Source of the DNA: Spirometra erinaceieuropaei
Taxonomy: Eukaryota > Platyhelminthes > Cestoda > Diphyllobothriidea > Diphyllobothriidae
Direction: 5' to 3'
Length of the DNA: 64,000 nt
Assembly (NCBI GenBank): GCA_902702965.1
Contig: CACRXP010000092.1
Location: 806,387 to 870,386 of the forward strand
In this document: piece after piece, positions 1-11,690 of the stretch
Position numbering within the stretch: the stretch's first letter is position 1
How the letters are laid out: each line of letters opens with the position of its first letter
Translations under genes and position numbers: made by a program
The notes under the pieces: generated by a model
Databases searched by the model: none
What the model was told of the DNA's origin: nothing
What the model saw: the letters and a program-made list of their open reading frames with translations, nothing else

Positions 1-429
1 GCTGGAAGACCTAAGAAAGTTATATGCACAGTTATAGCCCTAAAGATCCTCCTACATTCAGACTATCTTTTCATCCATTAAAAGCTCCAGACAGACAAAG
101 GGGAGAGGTACTTAACTCACCAAAACAAGCCTAACAGAACTAGTTATATATGGGTTCGACATTTGTTCATCGGTGTAAAGTTTGAAAGTGCACAGTCGAA
201 ACAGCCCTAAGAAACCGCCACCTCTTAGTAGGTATGCCTTCAGCAATCCACTATCCCTTCTTCTCCGTTGAGGAACTCTCAGTTTTGTCTACCTGAACAG
301 GCGATAGGACTGCATCTCGCCCAGTCTCCACTTGGTTTCGTTTAACGTCCGTAAAAATGATTGTCGGGGATGGAGGAAACCACCACTTACAGTATTTGGC
401 CTATCTAATAGAATAAAAACCAGAATTAT
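1..429. other. Unassigned sequence
   Basis: I see no coding exon and no repeat shared with the rest of the window. It is presumably intergenic or intronic. Confidence 0.5.
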
Positions 430-1190
430 GTAATGAATTTCAAGTTAGAAAGGGTGGCTTAATCGGGGTTTCAATACTGATTATGGCGCGGCCTAATCCC
501 AAAAATCTTAGTCACGCCAGGATGCCGACCTTTGAATACAATTTTCTCACCACCTCCAAAAACTGCACTCGGCAGAAAATGACTGCATATGCAACATGAT
601 TTGTTCTCGCGGACTTTCGGTGCCATTATAAATTCGAATATATTTTATACGAGAGGCACAGAGAAGAAGGTTCTTTCTTGTGTTTTTACGGTGGCGTATT
701 AAGACTTTTTCCAATTTTACTACTTGAAAAAGGATAACTTAAGACTCCAAAACCCTTGAAATTCAAGAACAATTTGTATCCCGACTCGTAGTGGTGCCAA
801 CGCCCAGGGTTTTAAAACTACACTCTGTAAACTTTCTGTGCTAGGAAAATCATAAATTTCTACACGCCATTAAAAAGCCATAAGCGGATCTTAAAATTCT
901 TTTACGAACACGGAATGTGTTGTATATCTCATAAATCGCATTAATAGGCGAACAGAAACGACGCTGGGCGAATAAACTTTTTACGGTTTCAAAAACTTCA
1001 TTTGAAAGCTTTTAAACGGAAATGCAGTTTGCGCCAAGTATGAAGTTTAGAGAGAAGGTTATGTTCTACCAAATGGTTGCAAGAAATAATATTTTGTCCA
1101 TGGCTCCTAGTAAGATATATTTTAATTCCCAATGGCCCTTAAAATCAATGGTAAAAATGCATATATTGTAAGTAGACATCTCTCACGGAG
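430..1190. mobile_element. Degenerate foldback MITE fragment
   Basis: The segment keeps internal landmarks of the foldback MITE family. These include a 'caggatgccgacc' block, a 'gaatatattttat' block, and the mirrored block 'aaaatcaatggtaaaaatgc' near its right side. Neither terminal inverted repeat with CAGT end is clear, so the boundaries are approximate and the copy is old. Confidence 0.55.
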
Positions 1191-1194
1191 CATA

Positions 1195-1625
1195 GTACTT
1201 GCAGGAGCCCGACGCCTCAAACGCTGAGCCCCACGCTCATTGTCCTGTCGGTTGCGATCAGGTGTATACTATATATTATACTACACCGGCTTTACCAAAC
1301 TCACTTCTCCCGCTGCTTGAATTACTCGCCGCTATGCGGATGCTGATGGGGCTCTAGAGAGAGAGCCTCAAGGCACAATCGGACGAGTGAGCTCCGTAAC
1401 ACGATTGGTGAGCACCCCTCTACAGTTTTATATTCCCGATGGCATCTGACAGGGCGACGAGCCTGTGGCTCAGTGATTAGGGTATGGGACTTGTAAACAA
1501 TAGGTCTCGAGATCGAACCCCAGAAGTTCCACACTGGGGGTCGTGATGGCTGTCTGTCGGCGGCTAATAAGCCAGAAATGGCCATTCCAGTGTCCCTTGT
1601 CTTCGTTGCTTATGTTATGTTACAT
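1195..1625. mobile_element. tRNA-derived SINE cluster (three partial copies)
   Basis: About 1200-1262 is a minus-strand SINE head. About 1322-1405 is a plus-strand SINE tail ('gacgagtgagctccgtaac'). About 1458-1620 is a plus-strand head and body. The head has an A-box-like 'tggctcagtgattag' and a degenerate B box 'agatcgaacccc'. The body has the diagnostic 'aagccagaaatggccattcc' and ends near 'cccttgtcttcgttgc'. Similarity to tRNA is confined to the promoter boxes. The copies are nested or chimeric. Confidence 0.75.
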
Positions 1626-1649
1626 ATATGTATAAATGCACATATATAG

Positions 1650-1960
1650 TAGTTCGACCGTCGTGCCCGAGGATGTCAACCGTGCGCTATACAGGAAAAT
1701 GAGGCAGGCACGATCTTGCGCGTGAATTAGTCTATAATGAGAGTAGACTTGCGCAGCACCTTCCACCTCCCTTCTCATCTACCTGGGCCGGATTTTAAAT
1801 CACAGTCAAGAAGCTTCAGGGTGGCAGAGGGAGCAGGTAGCTGGCATGACCGGACCCGCACCTAGACGCACCACTCCACAACCCCTGGTTCATAACAAAT
1901 ACGTAACAGGGATTTTAATCAACATCAGCACAACTACAGGTCAGAAAAACGAGGATGACT
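1650..1960 (+). repeat. Interspersed repeat, family C copy 1
   Basis: It starts with 'agttcgaccgtcgt', continues through 'gcgcgtgaattagt' and 'agacttgcgcagcacc', and ends around 'acaacccctggttcataacaaat'. The same ordered blocks recur at about ten other places in both orientations, for example 23770 and 32125. No protein is evident and the class is unknown. Confidence 0.7.
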
Positions 1961-2504
1961 GAGCAGCAATGCTCACCGTCTATATACCCAGCGGGAGCGC
2001 AAGCACATCTGCCGTCAAGGAACCAGGTGTCAGAGAACTGCCAGCGCACTCCGGGCTGCGAGGGCCACGGTTTTCTGACCGCTGGAACAGCGGACACTCA
2101 CAATCCCTAAGCCCCAGAAGGGTGAACATGTATATATATTCACCCAAGAGATGGTGCACACCGACTCACCGATTTCGTGACGCAAGCAAGCTTCTTGTGG
2201 GTGATGGGGATCACGAACAGGCAACTACCTATCCGGCCGCAGTCGACCAAGCTATGATAGCAGAAAGGAAACGACAGAGTCAGAGAGGTCGACTAATACA
2301 GCACCGTTTTAGGCCTGTTTGCCTTGTCAGGGTTATGGCAGGCTACATGAAGGCAAACAAGCCCAAAACAGCGCTGTATCAATCTGCTCCCAGACCCTGT
2401 CATATCCTCTCTGATATATACATCTATATATGGATATGGGCAAAAATTCTGACTCCAGGTGTTAAAATGGAAGAGAAATATAAGGCGATCTCTGGGGAAG
2501 AAGG

Positions 2505-2553
2505 CTTATTCGTCTGACGTTTCGTACTCGTGCTCGACCACAGCATCGGAGAT
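2505..2553 (-). ncRNA. PLE-B hammerhead-like motif, inverted copy
   Basis: On the minus strand the order is CCGAUGC, a stem-loop, then GAAACGUC. Core positions U4 and A9 differ from the consensus CUGANGA, so activity is unlikely. It mirrors the motif at 2986. Confidence 0.45.
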
Positions 2554-2985
2554 AGACCAGGTGAGAAATATAGGGTTTAAATTAGCGTCATTTATTGCGT
2601 CAACTATCTAGACAGTCTAGCCAACTACTGCGGCACGACCGATAAACGCCTAATAACGCGCATGCATGAGCACACTTTGGCCGTAAGGCGAAAGGATGTA
2701 CGGTCGCATGTCGCCATGCACTATCTGGAAAATAATCGCAAGTTCGACTTTGACGGTGCCCAAGCGCTCGGCCAAGTCGAAAGCAAACTGGCGAGGGAAG
2801 CAATCGAGGCCTGAAAATCAGACGCCAACTCGATCAACCGCAGTATCGATTTACCAGCGCCATACGAAGCCGTCAGGCACCGTTTGCGCGCGATTTGAGG
2901 GCCAATCAGAAAAGAGCGGGACGAACCTATCAGGTGGGAGCGTGGATGGCCTAATTAAACCGTATATCTCTCACTTGGTCTATCT

Positions 2986-3027
2986 CCGATGATGTGCTCG
3001 AGCACCAGTACGAAACGACAGATGAGG
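2986..3027 (+). ncRNA. PLE-B hammerhead-like motif
   Basis: The order is CCGAUGA, then stem II (GUGCU pairing AGUAC at 2993-3010, which includes a 12-nt palindrome), then GAAAC. U4 is replaced by C. One extra U sits between the core and stem II, as in the other PLE-B copies. Confidence 0.45.
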
Positions 3028-3040
3028 AAACCTTCTTCTC

Positions 3041-3065
3041 TAGACATTGCCTTATCTTCCTCTTC

Positions 3066-3100
<35 letters not shown>

Positions 3101-4105
3101 AAAACAAACTTTCGTGGTGTAAATTCAGAAACACTTCTAACCAAGATACATTTTTCGAAAGTCCGATAAGGTGTCAACAGTCTCTGTGAGGGTCAGTACC
3201 CGACAACAGAGCATACATTAGGTTATGAAGTTTTACAGACGAAGGTAAGTGGATACTCACGTAGCCACGGCTGGGTGGTTTGCCTCCGTCAATCAACTAA
3301 ACTTAACCCCCCCCCCCCACTATTGGCGCACACGAGCTTTGACACCGGGTCCGTTTTGCAGTCAGGATAGATCACGGAGCGCTATTCTGACACATGCTCT
3401 TGTCTGTTCTCGATCTTGGGCAACAGAGGACGACCACAACAGTTGGCTAGGACGGAGCGCACAGGCTGAACTGTCCAACGACCCACTGAATCCGAGGTCA
3501 AATACATGGGTGCGGGAGCACCTACGATTTGGAAATTTCTGGTTGACAGTGATTCTTAATCGTCGTATCACCGCCTGTATAGGTTAGGCACCCCCGGTTT
3601 CAAGGAAGAAAAAGATCGCCCGTGCTTCGTCCAGCGGTCAGGCTGGACCTCCATCTTCAACCATTTTTGCGTGCATACTGGTTAGCTGGCTAAGGCTCGA
3701 AACCCGACTGCGCCGATACCTAAGAGCAATTTATGACTATCTGACGATGGCTCCTAGGCGAGAACCGTCGGACCCAACTAATAATCACATCGCGCCCGTA
3801 TTTTTAATCCAGCGCAGATTAGAGGTTCATATTCTTACTTGTTTGGACGATTTACCTTAACCATAAATATGAGGTAATTGTATGCTTCCCACAGTAACCC
3901 ACTAAATATTAAGGCCAACCGAAAGACTTGCCGTTAAACATATGAAGAATGAATGATTAGAGCAAGTTAATGTGTGCACGGCAGTTTCTGGCCAAAAGGA
4001 ATAATCCTATTCTTACGGACAATAGATTAAGGAATAACGAAGAAATTGTATTAATCGTCTTTTCTGAGGTTGGAGGAAATAGTTTTTGGACCTGTGCCAC
4101 ATATA
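3041..4105. other. Unassigned, with (AT)n and poly-C tracts
   Basis: It contains an (AT)n microsatellite at about 3074-3098 and a poly-C run at about 3307-3319. I recognised no gene or dispersed repeat in the rest. Confidence 0.6.
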
Positions 4106-4762
4106 CAATGAGGGACCGATCTCATGAAATGTTGGCTGAAATTCTGAAATGCGTTTTCGATTAAGGATGTCCATTCACATAGCATCGTACTTGGCCGTTT
4201 ACCACAACTCCTCATGAAATGTAAAACGTAGTCCGCACCCATTGTAAAATTTGATGGACTCTGCATGATATCTTTCTAACGGCATAGAAAAATGTGTGAT
4301 TTTCTTTACGCGGAACGCATGTACCTTGTAGACTGAGATCATTAAGCGTTAATGCAACAAATGATCAGGCTCCGAATTATTCGGCAATTAGAAAACTTTT
4401 TAAAACCTAATTATACTCCTTTCTTGAGTATAAGATAAAAAGAAGACGTGAGTTTCTATTAACTGACTGAACGAAATCATATCTTTGTTCATGGTTTCTA
4501 TAAGATATATTTGAATTTGCAAGACCACCGAAAATCAATGGGAAAAATGCAAGCTACTTAAGTAGTCATTTTTTTACCAAGTACGGTTTCTACAGGAGAT
4601 TGAAAAGAAGTGCCTTTAAAAGCCGACATTCTGCCGAGTCCGAATTGTTATAAGAGTATGCCGCAAGATGATCGGTATTACAACCGCGACCATGTAATCC
4701 TTCCAAATCGAAAACGCATTTCAGAATTTCAGCCAACATTTCCTGAGATCGGTCATCCAATG
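4106..4762. mobile_element. Foldback MITE, 'CGATC' subfamily, TA target duplication
   Basis: The left end is TA|CAATGAGGGACCGATCTCATG and the right end is the inverse followed by TA (4104-4105 and 4763-4764). The termini and TA duplication are those of Tc1/mariner-type MITEs. At 657 bp it is shorter than its ~0.95 kb relatives and has an internal deletion. It has no coding capacity. Confidence 0.85.
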
Positions 4763-4943
4763 TATTCTTCGAAAATATCCATAAATAGGTGTACTGTTTA
4801 ATAAGCAACTTCTTCTCTATTCTGACCACAACCATGAAGAACCCCTTATTATCAGTAGTTGTTTGAAATACAATACAATATCATAGACACTATCACTGTC
4901 ACTACTCATTCTACTACTGCTACCGCCATCATAATAATAAGGA

Positions 4944-5028
4944 ACACCACCACCACCACCACCACCACCGCCACCACCGCCACCACCACCACCACCACCA
5001 CCACCACCACCACCATCATCATCATCAC
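4944..5028. repeat. (ACC/CAC)n trinucleotide microsatellite
   Basis: A nearly pure run of ACC units with a few GCC and a terminal ATC run. It lies about 270 bp upstream of the F3 exon. The poly-Thr reading frame across it is an artefact of the repeat. Confidence 0.95.
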
Positions 5029-5293
5029 CCGTCCGTCTCTCTCCCCATTCTTATCATCTTAATCAGCGTTCTTACTTTCGTAGGCATAAACATCTTTAAC
5101 CATTTACTTCTTTTTCTTTATGTCCCTTTTTTCATCATGATCAACGTCTTTAGTAATAAGCCCCTGTGCTTCGTCAAACCTATCAAGAAACCCAGTGGCG
5201 ACTTTATCCTAATAAACGATACCTGTTTGCTTGCACAAACGGGTTTTAGCCTTTTTTCGACACTGCAAATTCATTTACCTTGATGTTCGGTAG

Positions 5294-5467
5294 CATTTGT
5301 ATCCCTTCAAGGATCACGGAGGACTGTCAGTCAACCTCGGCGTGACACACGCCGGCCTCTTCCTCTACCAGGGCAACATGCGTATAAACGCCTTCAGTTG
5401 GTCCAAAATCCGAAAACTCAGTTTCAAGCGCTCAAAATTTCTCATCAAACTACACTCAGGATCCGAA
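5294..5467 (+). CDS. FERM-domain protein (FARP/FRMD7-like), FERM F3-lobe exon
   Basis: This exon encodes the start of a FERM F3 (PH-like) lobe. The reading frame contains G-V-T-H-A-G-L-F-L-Y, then R-I-N-A-F-S-W-S-K-I-R-K-L-S-F-K-R and F-L-I-K-L-H. That is the diagnostic beta-strand block of band 4.1 family proteins, closest from memory to FARP1/2 and FRMD7. FERM lobes bind membrane phosphoinositides and receptor tails, so a cortical, membrane-cytoskeleton role is expected from the family. The exon is bounded by an acceptor ending in TAG at 5291-5293, which is also an in-frame stop, and a donor GTGAGT at 5468. Length is 58 codons in phase 0. It joins in frame to 19314, giving an intron of about 13.8 kb. 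The acceptor is the less certain border. F1 and F2 lobes must lie upstream; I did not find them in 1-5293. Confidence 0.88.
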
Positions 5468-6309
5468 GTGAGTTCTGCGGCTTTGATTTTAAGTACGGAT
5501 TTTCTATCGGTTTTGTAAAAGTCGTTCACCCACGGGCATGGCGTGGACTCCACGATGGCGGCAATCGATAATTTATTGATTTAATGAACTTTTAATTTTC
5601 AAAGCTAGTAGAAGGGAAATCAACCGCACTTCCCCTTGGATTTTAGGCATAAAATGTAACGAGCTGAAAATCTACTCTGCCGTTTTATGTTTATTCAGAC
5701 GACAGTTGGCAATCCCTGCATGTTCCAAGCTGTTCCTTGTCTGTGCCTAGGGGCAAATAACTGGCGTGGCCGTTGGTGCTATTTATATAAATCGGCGTGC
5801 GATTTCCCGAGAAGGGCTCATAAAATTCGACTGCGTTGCAGAACAATAAATCTTCGAATGTCTGAAAGGCAATCGCGTCTATAACAGTCCCACTGAGCGA
5901 ATTCAACAAGACCCAATTCGACAGATTAATGTCAATGGCGTCTAAGACAAATCCTCACTTTTGCGAAATACTGGGCAAAAAACCACATTTTTGCCCTAAT
6001 TTACCACACTGCAATTTACTGCGTGAAAATATAATTTATTTATTCCTAAAAGTACTGACATCGGAAATGGGACCTAATTCGCAGGCAGGCCTATTCTCGT
6101 GAATAAAGCTACATATGGAAGAGAACACAAATTACCTTTTGTAAAATCGATAAAACAGTATGGCTCAGGGCATGGGAAAATTTCCCTTGGGATGCTGAAG
6201 AAGTTAAAATTGAAGCTCCAAGATAGGGGGACATTGCAAATATTAAAAAGTGAGAATTTTCAGAAATCTAACTCGACTTCTGTCAATGGTAGCACAAACG
6301 AAAGTAACT
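5468..6309. other. Intronic, unassigned
   Basis: First part of the ~13.8 kb intron after the F3 exon. I recognised no repeat family here. Confidence 0.55.
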
Positions 6310-6835
6310 TATGTAAAATAACACGACTGACAAAGACAAGGGAGCCTGGGATGGTCATTTGTGGCTTATTAGCCGTTGTTAACCGTTGCCATGCCCAACC
6401 CCGAGGTGTAGAACGCCTGGGACTCGAATTCGCCACCTGTAGGTTAGAAGTCCAACGCCTCCAACCACTGAGCCAAGGGCTCGTTGTCCTGTCGGTTGCG
6501 ATTGAGAATATACAATGGTAGAGGGACGTTCAGCGATCTTTTTTACGGTAATCTCTCGTCCCGTTGTGCCTTAGGGCACAACAGCAGTCGCACAGCGTCG
6601 AGCACTCTGAGCGGAATAAAATTACCACCAAAGGCAAAGGAGACTAGAATGGCCATTTCTGGCTTATTGGTCGTCGCCAGCCAGTCAAACCTAACTACCT
6701 TCCAATACATACCTAACTATAAATGGTGGAAAACCTGGGGCTCGATCCCGCTACGCCTTAGTAAGAAGTCCAACATCCCACTCCACAGAGCCACGGCTCA
6801 CTGTCCTGTCGGCTGCAATCGGGTTTATACAGTTT
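6310..6835 (-). mobile_element. tRNA-derived SINE, two tandem minus-strand copies
   Basis: Two successive copies read on the minus strand. Each has the head after 'aaccgacaggacaa', the tRNA-like region with A-box-like 'ggctcagtggttggaggcg', and the body block 'aagccagaaatggccattc'. The outer copy ends next to the PLE-B terminus at 6836, so the PLE may have inserted at the SINE. Confidence 0.8.
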
Positions 6836-6876
6836 AAAAGAAGACGAAGGCACGATCACTGGACGGTAGATTTATT

Positions 6877-6915
6877 GGCCTTAGCTTTAGAACTCGGACA
6901 AGAGTTCATCATCAG
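6877..6915 (-). ncRNA. PLE-B hammerhead-like motif, degenerate
   Basis: Minus strand reads CUGAUGA, U, then a perfect 6-bp stem II (GAACUC/GAGUUC), then UAAA. G12 is changed to U, so cleavage is not expected. The stem is well conserved. Confidence 0.45.
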
Positions 6916-7742
6916 AGACTGCTAGAGTGCAGCAACGTGTGAGCATTTATATCGTTGTTCCATGAGGGGGGGGGACTACGTCCGTGACTGGGTCCGGTTT
7001 GTGCCGCCCTGGTCCACGATGGTACCCCGGCGTGGTGACGCCATTCTTACTTCGCGGCGATGTGAGCTGCGCCACCTGGCTGCGTGGGCGGAGCGCGTGA
7101 TAACACGCAGGCAAATCAATGTGTCTATTGACAGAGTTGGTTTCTGACACCCACGCCTCCAGCACTCCTCGCCCCGTCTTGTTGCCGGCTCGCGCTAATA
7201 TCCGCGTGTTGGCGAAGTCGAACTCATGGCCTTCCTCCAGCGTGTTAGTGGCTGCTTGAGATAGTGGGTCGCCTCTTCGATCGGCCCGTTTGTGCTCAAG
7301 TATTCGTGAGCTAAGACGTCTTCCTGTTAGGCCGGTGTAGTGGCAAGGACAGTTGTAGCACAGGAATTGATAGAATACGCCTGAGTATTCACCTGCCAGT
7401 CCTTCATTTTCATGATCCTGCTACGCATGGTAGCTGCCGGATGATGAGTGATGTCCACGCCTAGCTCTGACGCAATGCGTTCCGTAGCCTCGGAGACATT
7501 CTTTATGTACGGTATGGAGTGCCAAATTGTTCGTGTCTCTCTTCCGTTTGTCCGTCGCGGATGCGTGCGTAAGCAGCGGCTGATGAAACTATTTGGGTAG
7601 CCGTTCTTTGTTAATTTGTCCCTGAGATGCTGTAGTTCATGCACCCTTCCTTCGGGCTCGCTACAGTGTGTTTTTACCCGATCGAAAAGCGCCCTCACAC
7701 AGCCCCGTTTGTGCACCAATGGGTGGTTGCTATAATAGTTGA

Positions 7743-7790
7743 GGATGATGAACTCCAGTTCGAGTTCGACGGCTAAAGCCAATAAATTTA
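7743..7790 (+). ncRNA. PLE-B hammerhead-like motif, inverted terminus
   Basis: Plus strand reads GAUGAU, then GAACUC...GAGUUC, then a decayed GAAA region and 'gccaataaattta', mirroring 6877-6915. The core is incomplete. Confidence 0.35.
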
Positions 7791-7917
7791 CCGTCCCAGT
7801 GATCGCGCCTTCGTCTTCTTTTAAACGAGAACCTGGAATGCGCATATTTTCTTCCATTCTTTGATCTATACAATTGCTATTCCAGGCTGCGTTGTCTTTT
7901 TGGTAATTTTATTTTGT

Positions 7918-8035
7918 TTATATTACTCGCCACTGTGCAGCTGCTGGTTGGGCTTGAGATAGAGTCCCAAGGCACAATGAGACGAGTGAGTTCCGTAACG
8001 AAATCGGTTAGCGCCTACTACCAACCAGGACATAG
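7918..8035 (+). mobile_element. SINE 3'-tail fragment
   Basis: Contains 'ttactcgccactgtgcagct' through 'gacgagtgagttccgtaacg' and 'ggttagcgcc', which is the 3' half of the SINE without its tRNA head. Confidence 0.75.
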
Positions 8036-10484
8036 CAACATGCTCAATGTGATGCTGGTGAAATTTTAGTCGAAATTCTCAAGATAAGAGGAGTCTGCAC
8101 GCATTAGAAGAGGTGGGGACATTCCAGAATTCACCTTTGCTTATGCCTATATTAACACACTCGGAATTAACCCATGCGCTAATTAGCGGTGGCTATTTCC
8201 TCCGTAATGCGGATTTATGCCTCTAGTGAAAGCCCCACTGAGTCATGAGCTTAACACGCGCATTGTGCTCCGCCAAGCACTGAAATAACCGTCAACCCCT
8301 AAGTCCGGCACAGGTTATCCTTTCAGCAGGGCAAAATGTGCTCCTATAAGGTCCCTTCAAGCTTGAAGGCTAATTGGCATCCCATTGTCGAAAAAGTGTA
8401 CTTCATAAGACCCTGACATGGATTGTTGTACGATGCATTTTTTTGCTATAAACCAAATTCCCGGCAGGAAAATATCAGTTCTTTCTAGGGTGCGCGGTAG
8501 CTTGGAAGTCCCAGTTTACGTCATAACGTAGAACGGAGTCATCGGATGTAAGAAGGCTTGATGGTTTACAAAAGTCCGATAGTAGGTATGTTATATACTG
8601 GGCAATCTATCACGAAACTCATCGGGAAGTGGAAAACAACTGTCAGGATACTTATCAAGTTTGGGGTGGAAAAGCTTCGTCAAAAGAAAAATTTAGCCAC
8701 CACAGACGAAGGCGCAGATGAACCTGCGGGTTCGAGTGGAAAATCCCAACAGTCAGTGCTGTCTGAGAAAGGACTGTTTTAAATGAGAGATTGGAAGTCT
8801 GTCTGATCTCATAAAATGCGGCTTAGACTGAAGGATTGCGTATCGGCCTACATCCTCCAGCTGTTGACTTTTTGTTTTTGGCACGGAGACCTTAGGGTTG
8901 CCCCCACGGACTGATGTAATAAAAACGGGTTTGGGCATTTTATTGTCTCTTACATGCACAGGAGACGGGGGGCTAAGCTTTCGGGTGCAACAGAGCTCAG
9001 TCCTAATATTATCTGGAAGATTTTATAGAAGCAGTCGCCACCGATGGCTAGATAGACTTCAAGGTTGGGTTTCCGATAAAAGGTAAGATAGGCAGAGCGC
9101 GCTGCCCGTCCTCCGGATAGACAGAAACTTTGTGGCTCTCTGGTGGGTTTAACACAACCATTCAGTCTAACTGAATCGGATAAAGCCTGTCCGACAGGGA
9201 ACACGCCATATTTCGCGGATATTCATAAGGTCTATAGTGAGCGCCTTAGCGTTAAAATGAGCAAATCTACTCAAACGTCGTTTCGTGCCTATTTTAAACG
9301 CAGAAATTTAGTCCCTACGGGGAAATCCTTCCCGTTAATCAACGATGGAAGTCTATTTTATGGCAACGCAAGTGTTCAGATTATTTCCCTCGTTCTCCTT
9401 TTTATCCTTTGTGGACTTATAAAGGTTCGAGACTGAACTTATGGATGAAAGAGAACAACCACGTTTCTTTGTCTCCTGAGATCTATGAGATCTCACCTCT
9501 ACGGTACTTGATATTCCCCATCACAGCCAACAAAACCATCGGCTCGCTACTTAGTGTTAGAGTGTTTGACTCAAATATACGAAGACCAGTCAGACTCGGA
9601 ATTAAACTTCGGGTCTTCCCTGTCGACCGATGATTTCATACAGGCCGGAAATGGCCATTCAGGAATCCCTCTTCTTTGTCGGTGCTATTTCTAACTCAGT
9701 TCACATATTAAGCAAAAAACACGGGAATGGCATTTATCTTGTGACTTTTGCTACAATTTGTAGGTCAGAGGAATTGCTTTAATTCCAGCTAGATGATAAA
9801 CTGCCTAGCCGGACAGAAAAAAGTCACTGCCGCAGAGTAACCTCTGGAATACTTTTGCATGAAACTGTTTGCTGCAGTGGTAGCCGGAGGCTATGGGAAA
9901 TTCGTATGTTGTCCGGCCTCGAACAGACTCCTTACCGATATAATCGCACAGCAGCCACGTCAGTCGAGGATAAATGACTTCTAAAAATGGACAAAATCCG
10001 CCCACATTCCTCCAGTGAACGACTCTTGCTAGAAGGCGTGTAATCTGCCGACACGGGATCAGCCTTACACATCCTCCTTCGTCCCCAAATCCTCTAAGGA
10101 TGCGTCGCTTAGAGGGGACGTACATTCGGAAGGTTAGATCACGCGTACGAAGACGAGTTGATTGCCTCAACACTCAGAAGTTCCCACAGTGGCTCGAGGT
10201 TCCATGAATCATGCTGAGAATGGTGTGCAGGACGGAAGTGGACTCTTACGCCTAACTCTGCAGTTGAGAGTCTGCAGCTTACGCAAGCGATTGCACATCG
10301 ACTATCAATCACGAAATGAGAAGTGTTTACTGAGACAGAAGTCCTAAATGGCCATTCCACTGTCTCCGTCTTTGTCGGTAAGTACTTCTCAGTCAGTGAT
10401 TGCTATTCGTCTTCGTGAGATGTCTTCCGTCACCTCCAATGCGAGTCGAAAATACTCTTTTCCATCTTGCAGTCTGGATAGATA
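8036..10484. other. Intronic, mostly unassigned; two short SINE scraps
   Basis: Short SINE body fragments ('ggaaatggccattc' near 9650, 'aaatggccattcc' near 10348) are the only recognisable pieces. Several open frames of 70-122 codons occur, including one at 9805-10173 minus. None shows a domain I recognise. Confidence 0.5.
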
Positions 10485-11447
10485 CAGTAGATGTGCTAAT
10501 TTAAGAAATGCTAGACTAAATTCTGAAATTCGTTTTCGAATGGAAATGATTATTCAAGTAGGGTTGTAATATCAATCACCGTGGAGCATAATCCCCAGGT
10601 GATTCAGTTACTTCTGGATGCCGGCTTTTGAAGGACCTTGTTTTCGGTCGCTCCAAAAACAACATTTTGTGAAAAAGGACAACATAGATGATATGTTCTT
10701 TTCCCGTAGATTTTCGATGCCATTATAACTCAAAACATATTTCATAGACAATGTGCACAAAAATATTCAGTTTTTACTAACTTGGTATGAAATTACGCCT
10801 TAATCAATTTTTATATCTGAAGGATGAATAAAATTCGATTCTAAAAAACCTTTCCAATTCCCAAAGCATTTTAATCCGACCTGCCGTAATGGCTTGCATC
10901 CAGGGTTTCCGAAAAAGAAGCTTTATTTTTTCCGTGAACAGAAATTCATACATTTCTATGCGCCTTTAAGAGGAGACTTTACAGAGTTCCTGAAATGTAG
11001 CAGTCGATTTGAGCTATATTGTAAACTTTACAAGAAACATTAATAGATGCGTGAACACGATATTTTATCAACGGGCCTTTTGCTGTCTTAAAAACTCACG
11101 CGGTTAAAACTTCTGTAAAACCAGATTTTACTCCTCCTTCAAGAATAAAAATTGAAGAAGGCGTAAGTTCCTACCAAATTAACAGCAAATGAATATTTCT
11201 TATGCATGTTCTCCATGAAATATATCTGAATTTATAAGGGCATCGAAAATCAATAAGGAAAATTCATGCTATTTAAGTAGTCTTTTTCTACAGAATGCGT
11301 TCAAATGCCGGCTTCCCGAAGTAAGTGAATTATGTTAGGATTATTTTCCATGTCGATTAGTAGTAAAACCCTGCTTAAATAATCTTTTCAAGTCAAGAGC
11401 GAATTTCAAAATTTCGTTTAACATTTCATGAGTTTGCACACCTACTC
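10485..11447. mobile_element. Foldback MITE, TA target duplication
   Basis: TA|CAGTAGATGTGC at 10483 opens the element and CCTACTC|TA closes it at 11447-11449. Two long arms mirror each other ('cattgattttcgatg'-type blocks in the left arm, 'atcgaaaatcaat' in the right). Length is 963 bp with no transposase. Confidence 0.85.
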
Positions 11448-11614
11448 TAGCTGCACGGCAGCGTCATGTGTGACTGAATGCTCTCTGCCCCAGCAGCGTA
11501 TTTTATCATTTTGCACGCTACAGATAGCGAACTGTTCTTCATCCTTGCCCGGTCAGGTGCTGAGAAGCAGGTATAGAAACCCTACTGGTGGTTTTGCTTT
11601 AAATCTCAGGAAGG

Positions 11615-11690
11615 TACCCTAACATTTACCTTGGTCCTAAACTTGAATATGGCCCTATCCTGGCCTTTACCCTAACTCTTAACTCCACGG
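11615..11690. repeat. Degenerate telomere-like (CCCTAA-type) patch
   Basis: Repeated 'ccctaac', 'cctaaac' and 'ccctatcc' hexamer-like units. It resembles the patches at 31640, 53455 and 55150 and is too degenerate to be a functional telomere. Confidence 0.55.

Larger units (their letters stand above)
2490..3040 (+). pseudogene. Penelope-like element (PLE-B) GIY-YIG remnant
   Basis: From 2626 one frame reads Y-C-G-T-T-D-K-R-L and then R-M-H-E-H, the YxG..R..EH core of a PLE GIY-YIG endonuclease. It continues through A-R-E-A-I-E-A to the SINRSIDLPAPYEAVR-like tail typical of this lineage, near 2890. A TGA interrupts the reading where the other copies have Trp (E-A-W). There is no RT domain, so the copy is 5' truncated. 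A hammerhead-like terminus lies on each side in opposite orientations (2505-2553 minus, 2986-3027 plus). The element is therefore a small foldback. It is a dead copy with no expected product. Assignment to PLE rests on the motif order I recognise. Confidence 0.75.
6836..7850 (-). pseudogene. PLE-B remnant, GIY-YIG with frameshift and inverted terminus
   Basis: The minus-strand frame from about 7740 reads the post-RT linker (N-Y-Y-S-N-H-P-L-V-H-K-R-G-C-V-R-A-L-F) and then an N-G-Y-P-N-S block. It shifts frame near 7335 into the endonuclease part (C-P-C-H-Y-T-G-L-T-G-R-R-L, then R-I-L-E-H-K-R-A) and the tail E-A-W-V-S-E-T-N-S-V-N-R-H-I-D-L-P-A. Expected activity is a GIY-YIG nicking nuclease for PLE integration, but the frameshift and missing RT make the copy defective. 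Both borders carry the same ~32-bp end (beginning 'gtttaaaagaagacgaaggc' at the left, inverse at the right). At the 5' side this terminus is inverted and fused to the linker. The left end abuts a SINE at 6835. Confidence 0.85.

Noticed and set aside
1969..2517. 182-codon plus-strand open frame
   Set aside because: It runs from the end of a family C repeat into a PLE-B terminus. No domain, no good context, and amino-acid composition looks random.
4859..5062. Poly-Thr open frame
   Set aside because: It is the translation of the ACC microsatellite.
9805..10173. 122-codon minus-strand frame, considered as an RT fragment
   Set aside because: No YxDD box or other RT motif could be found, and no nuclease follows.
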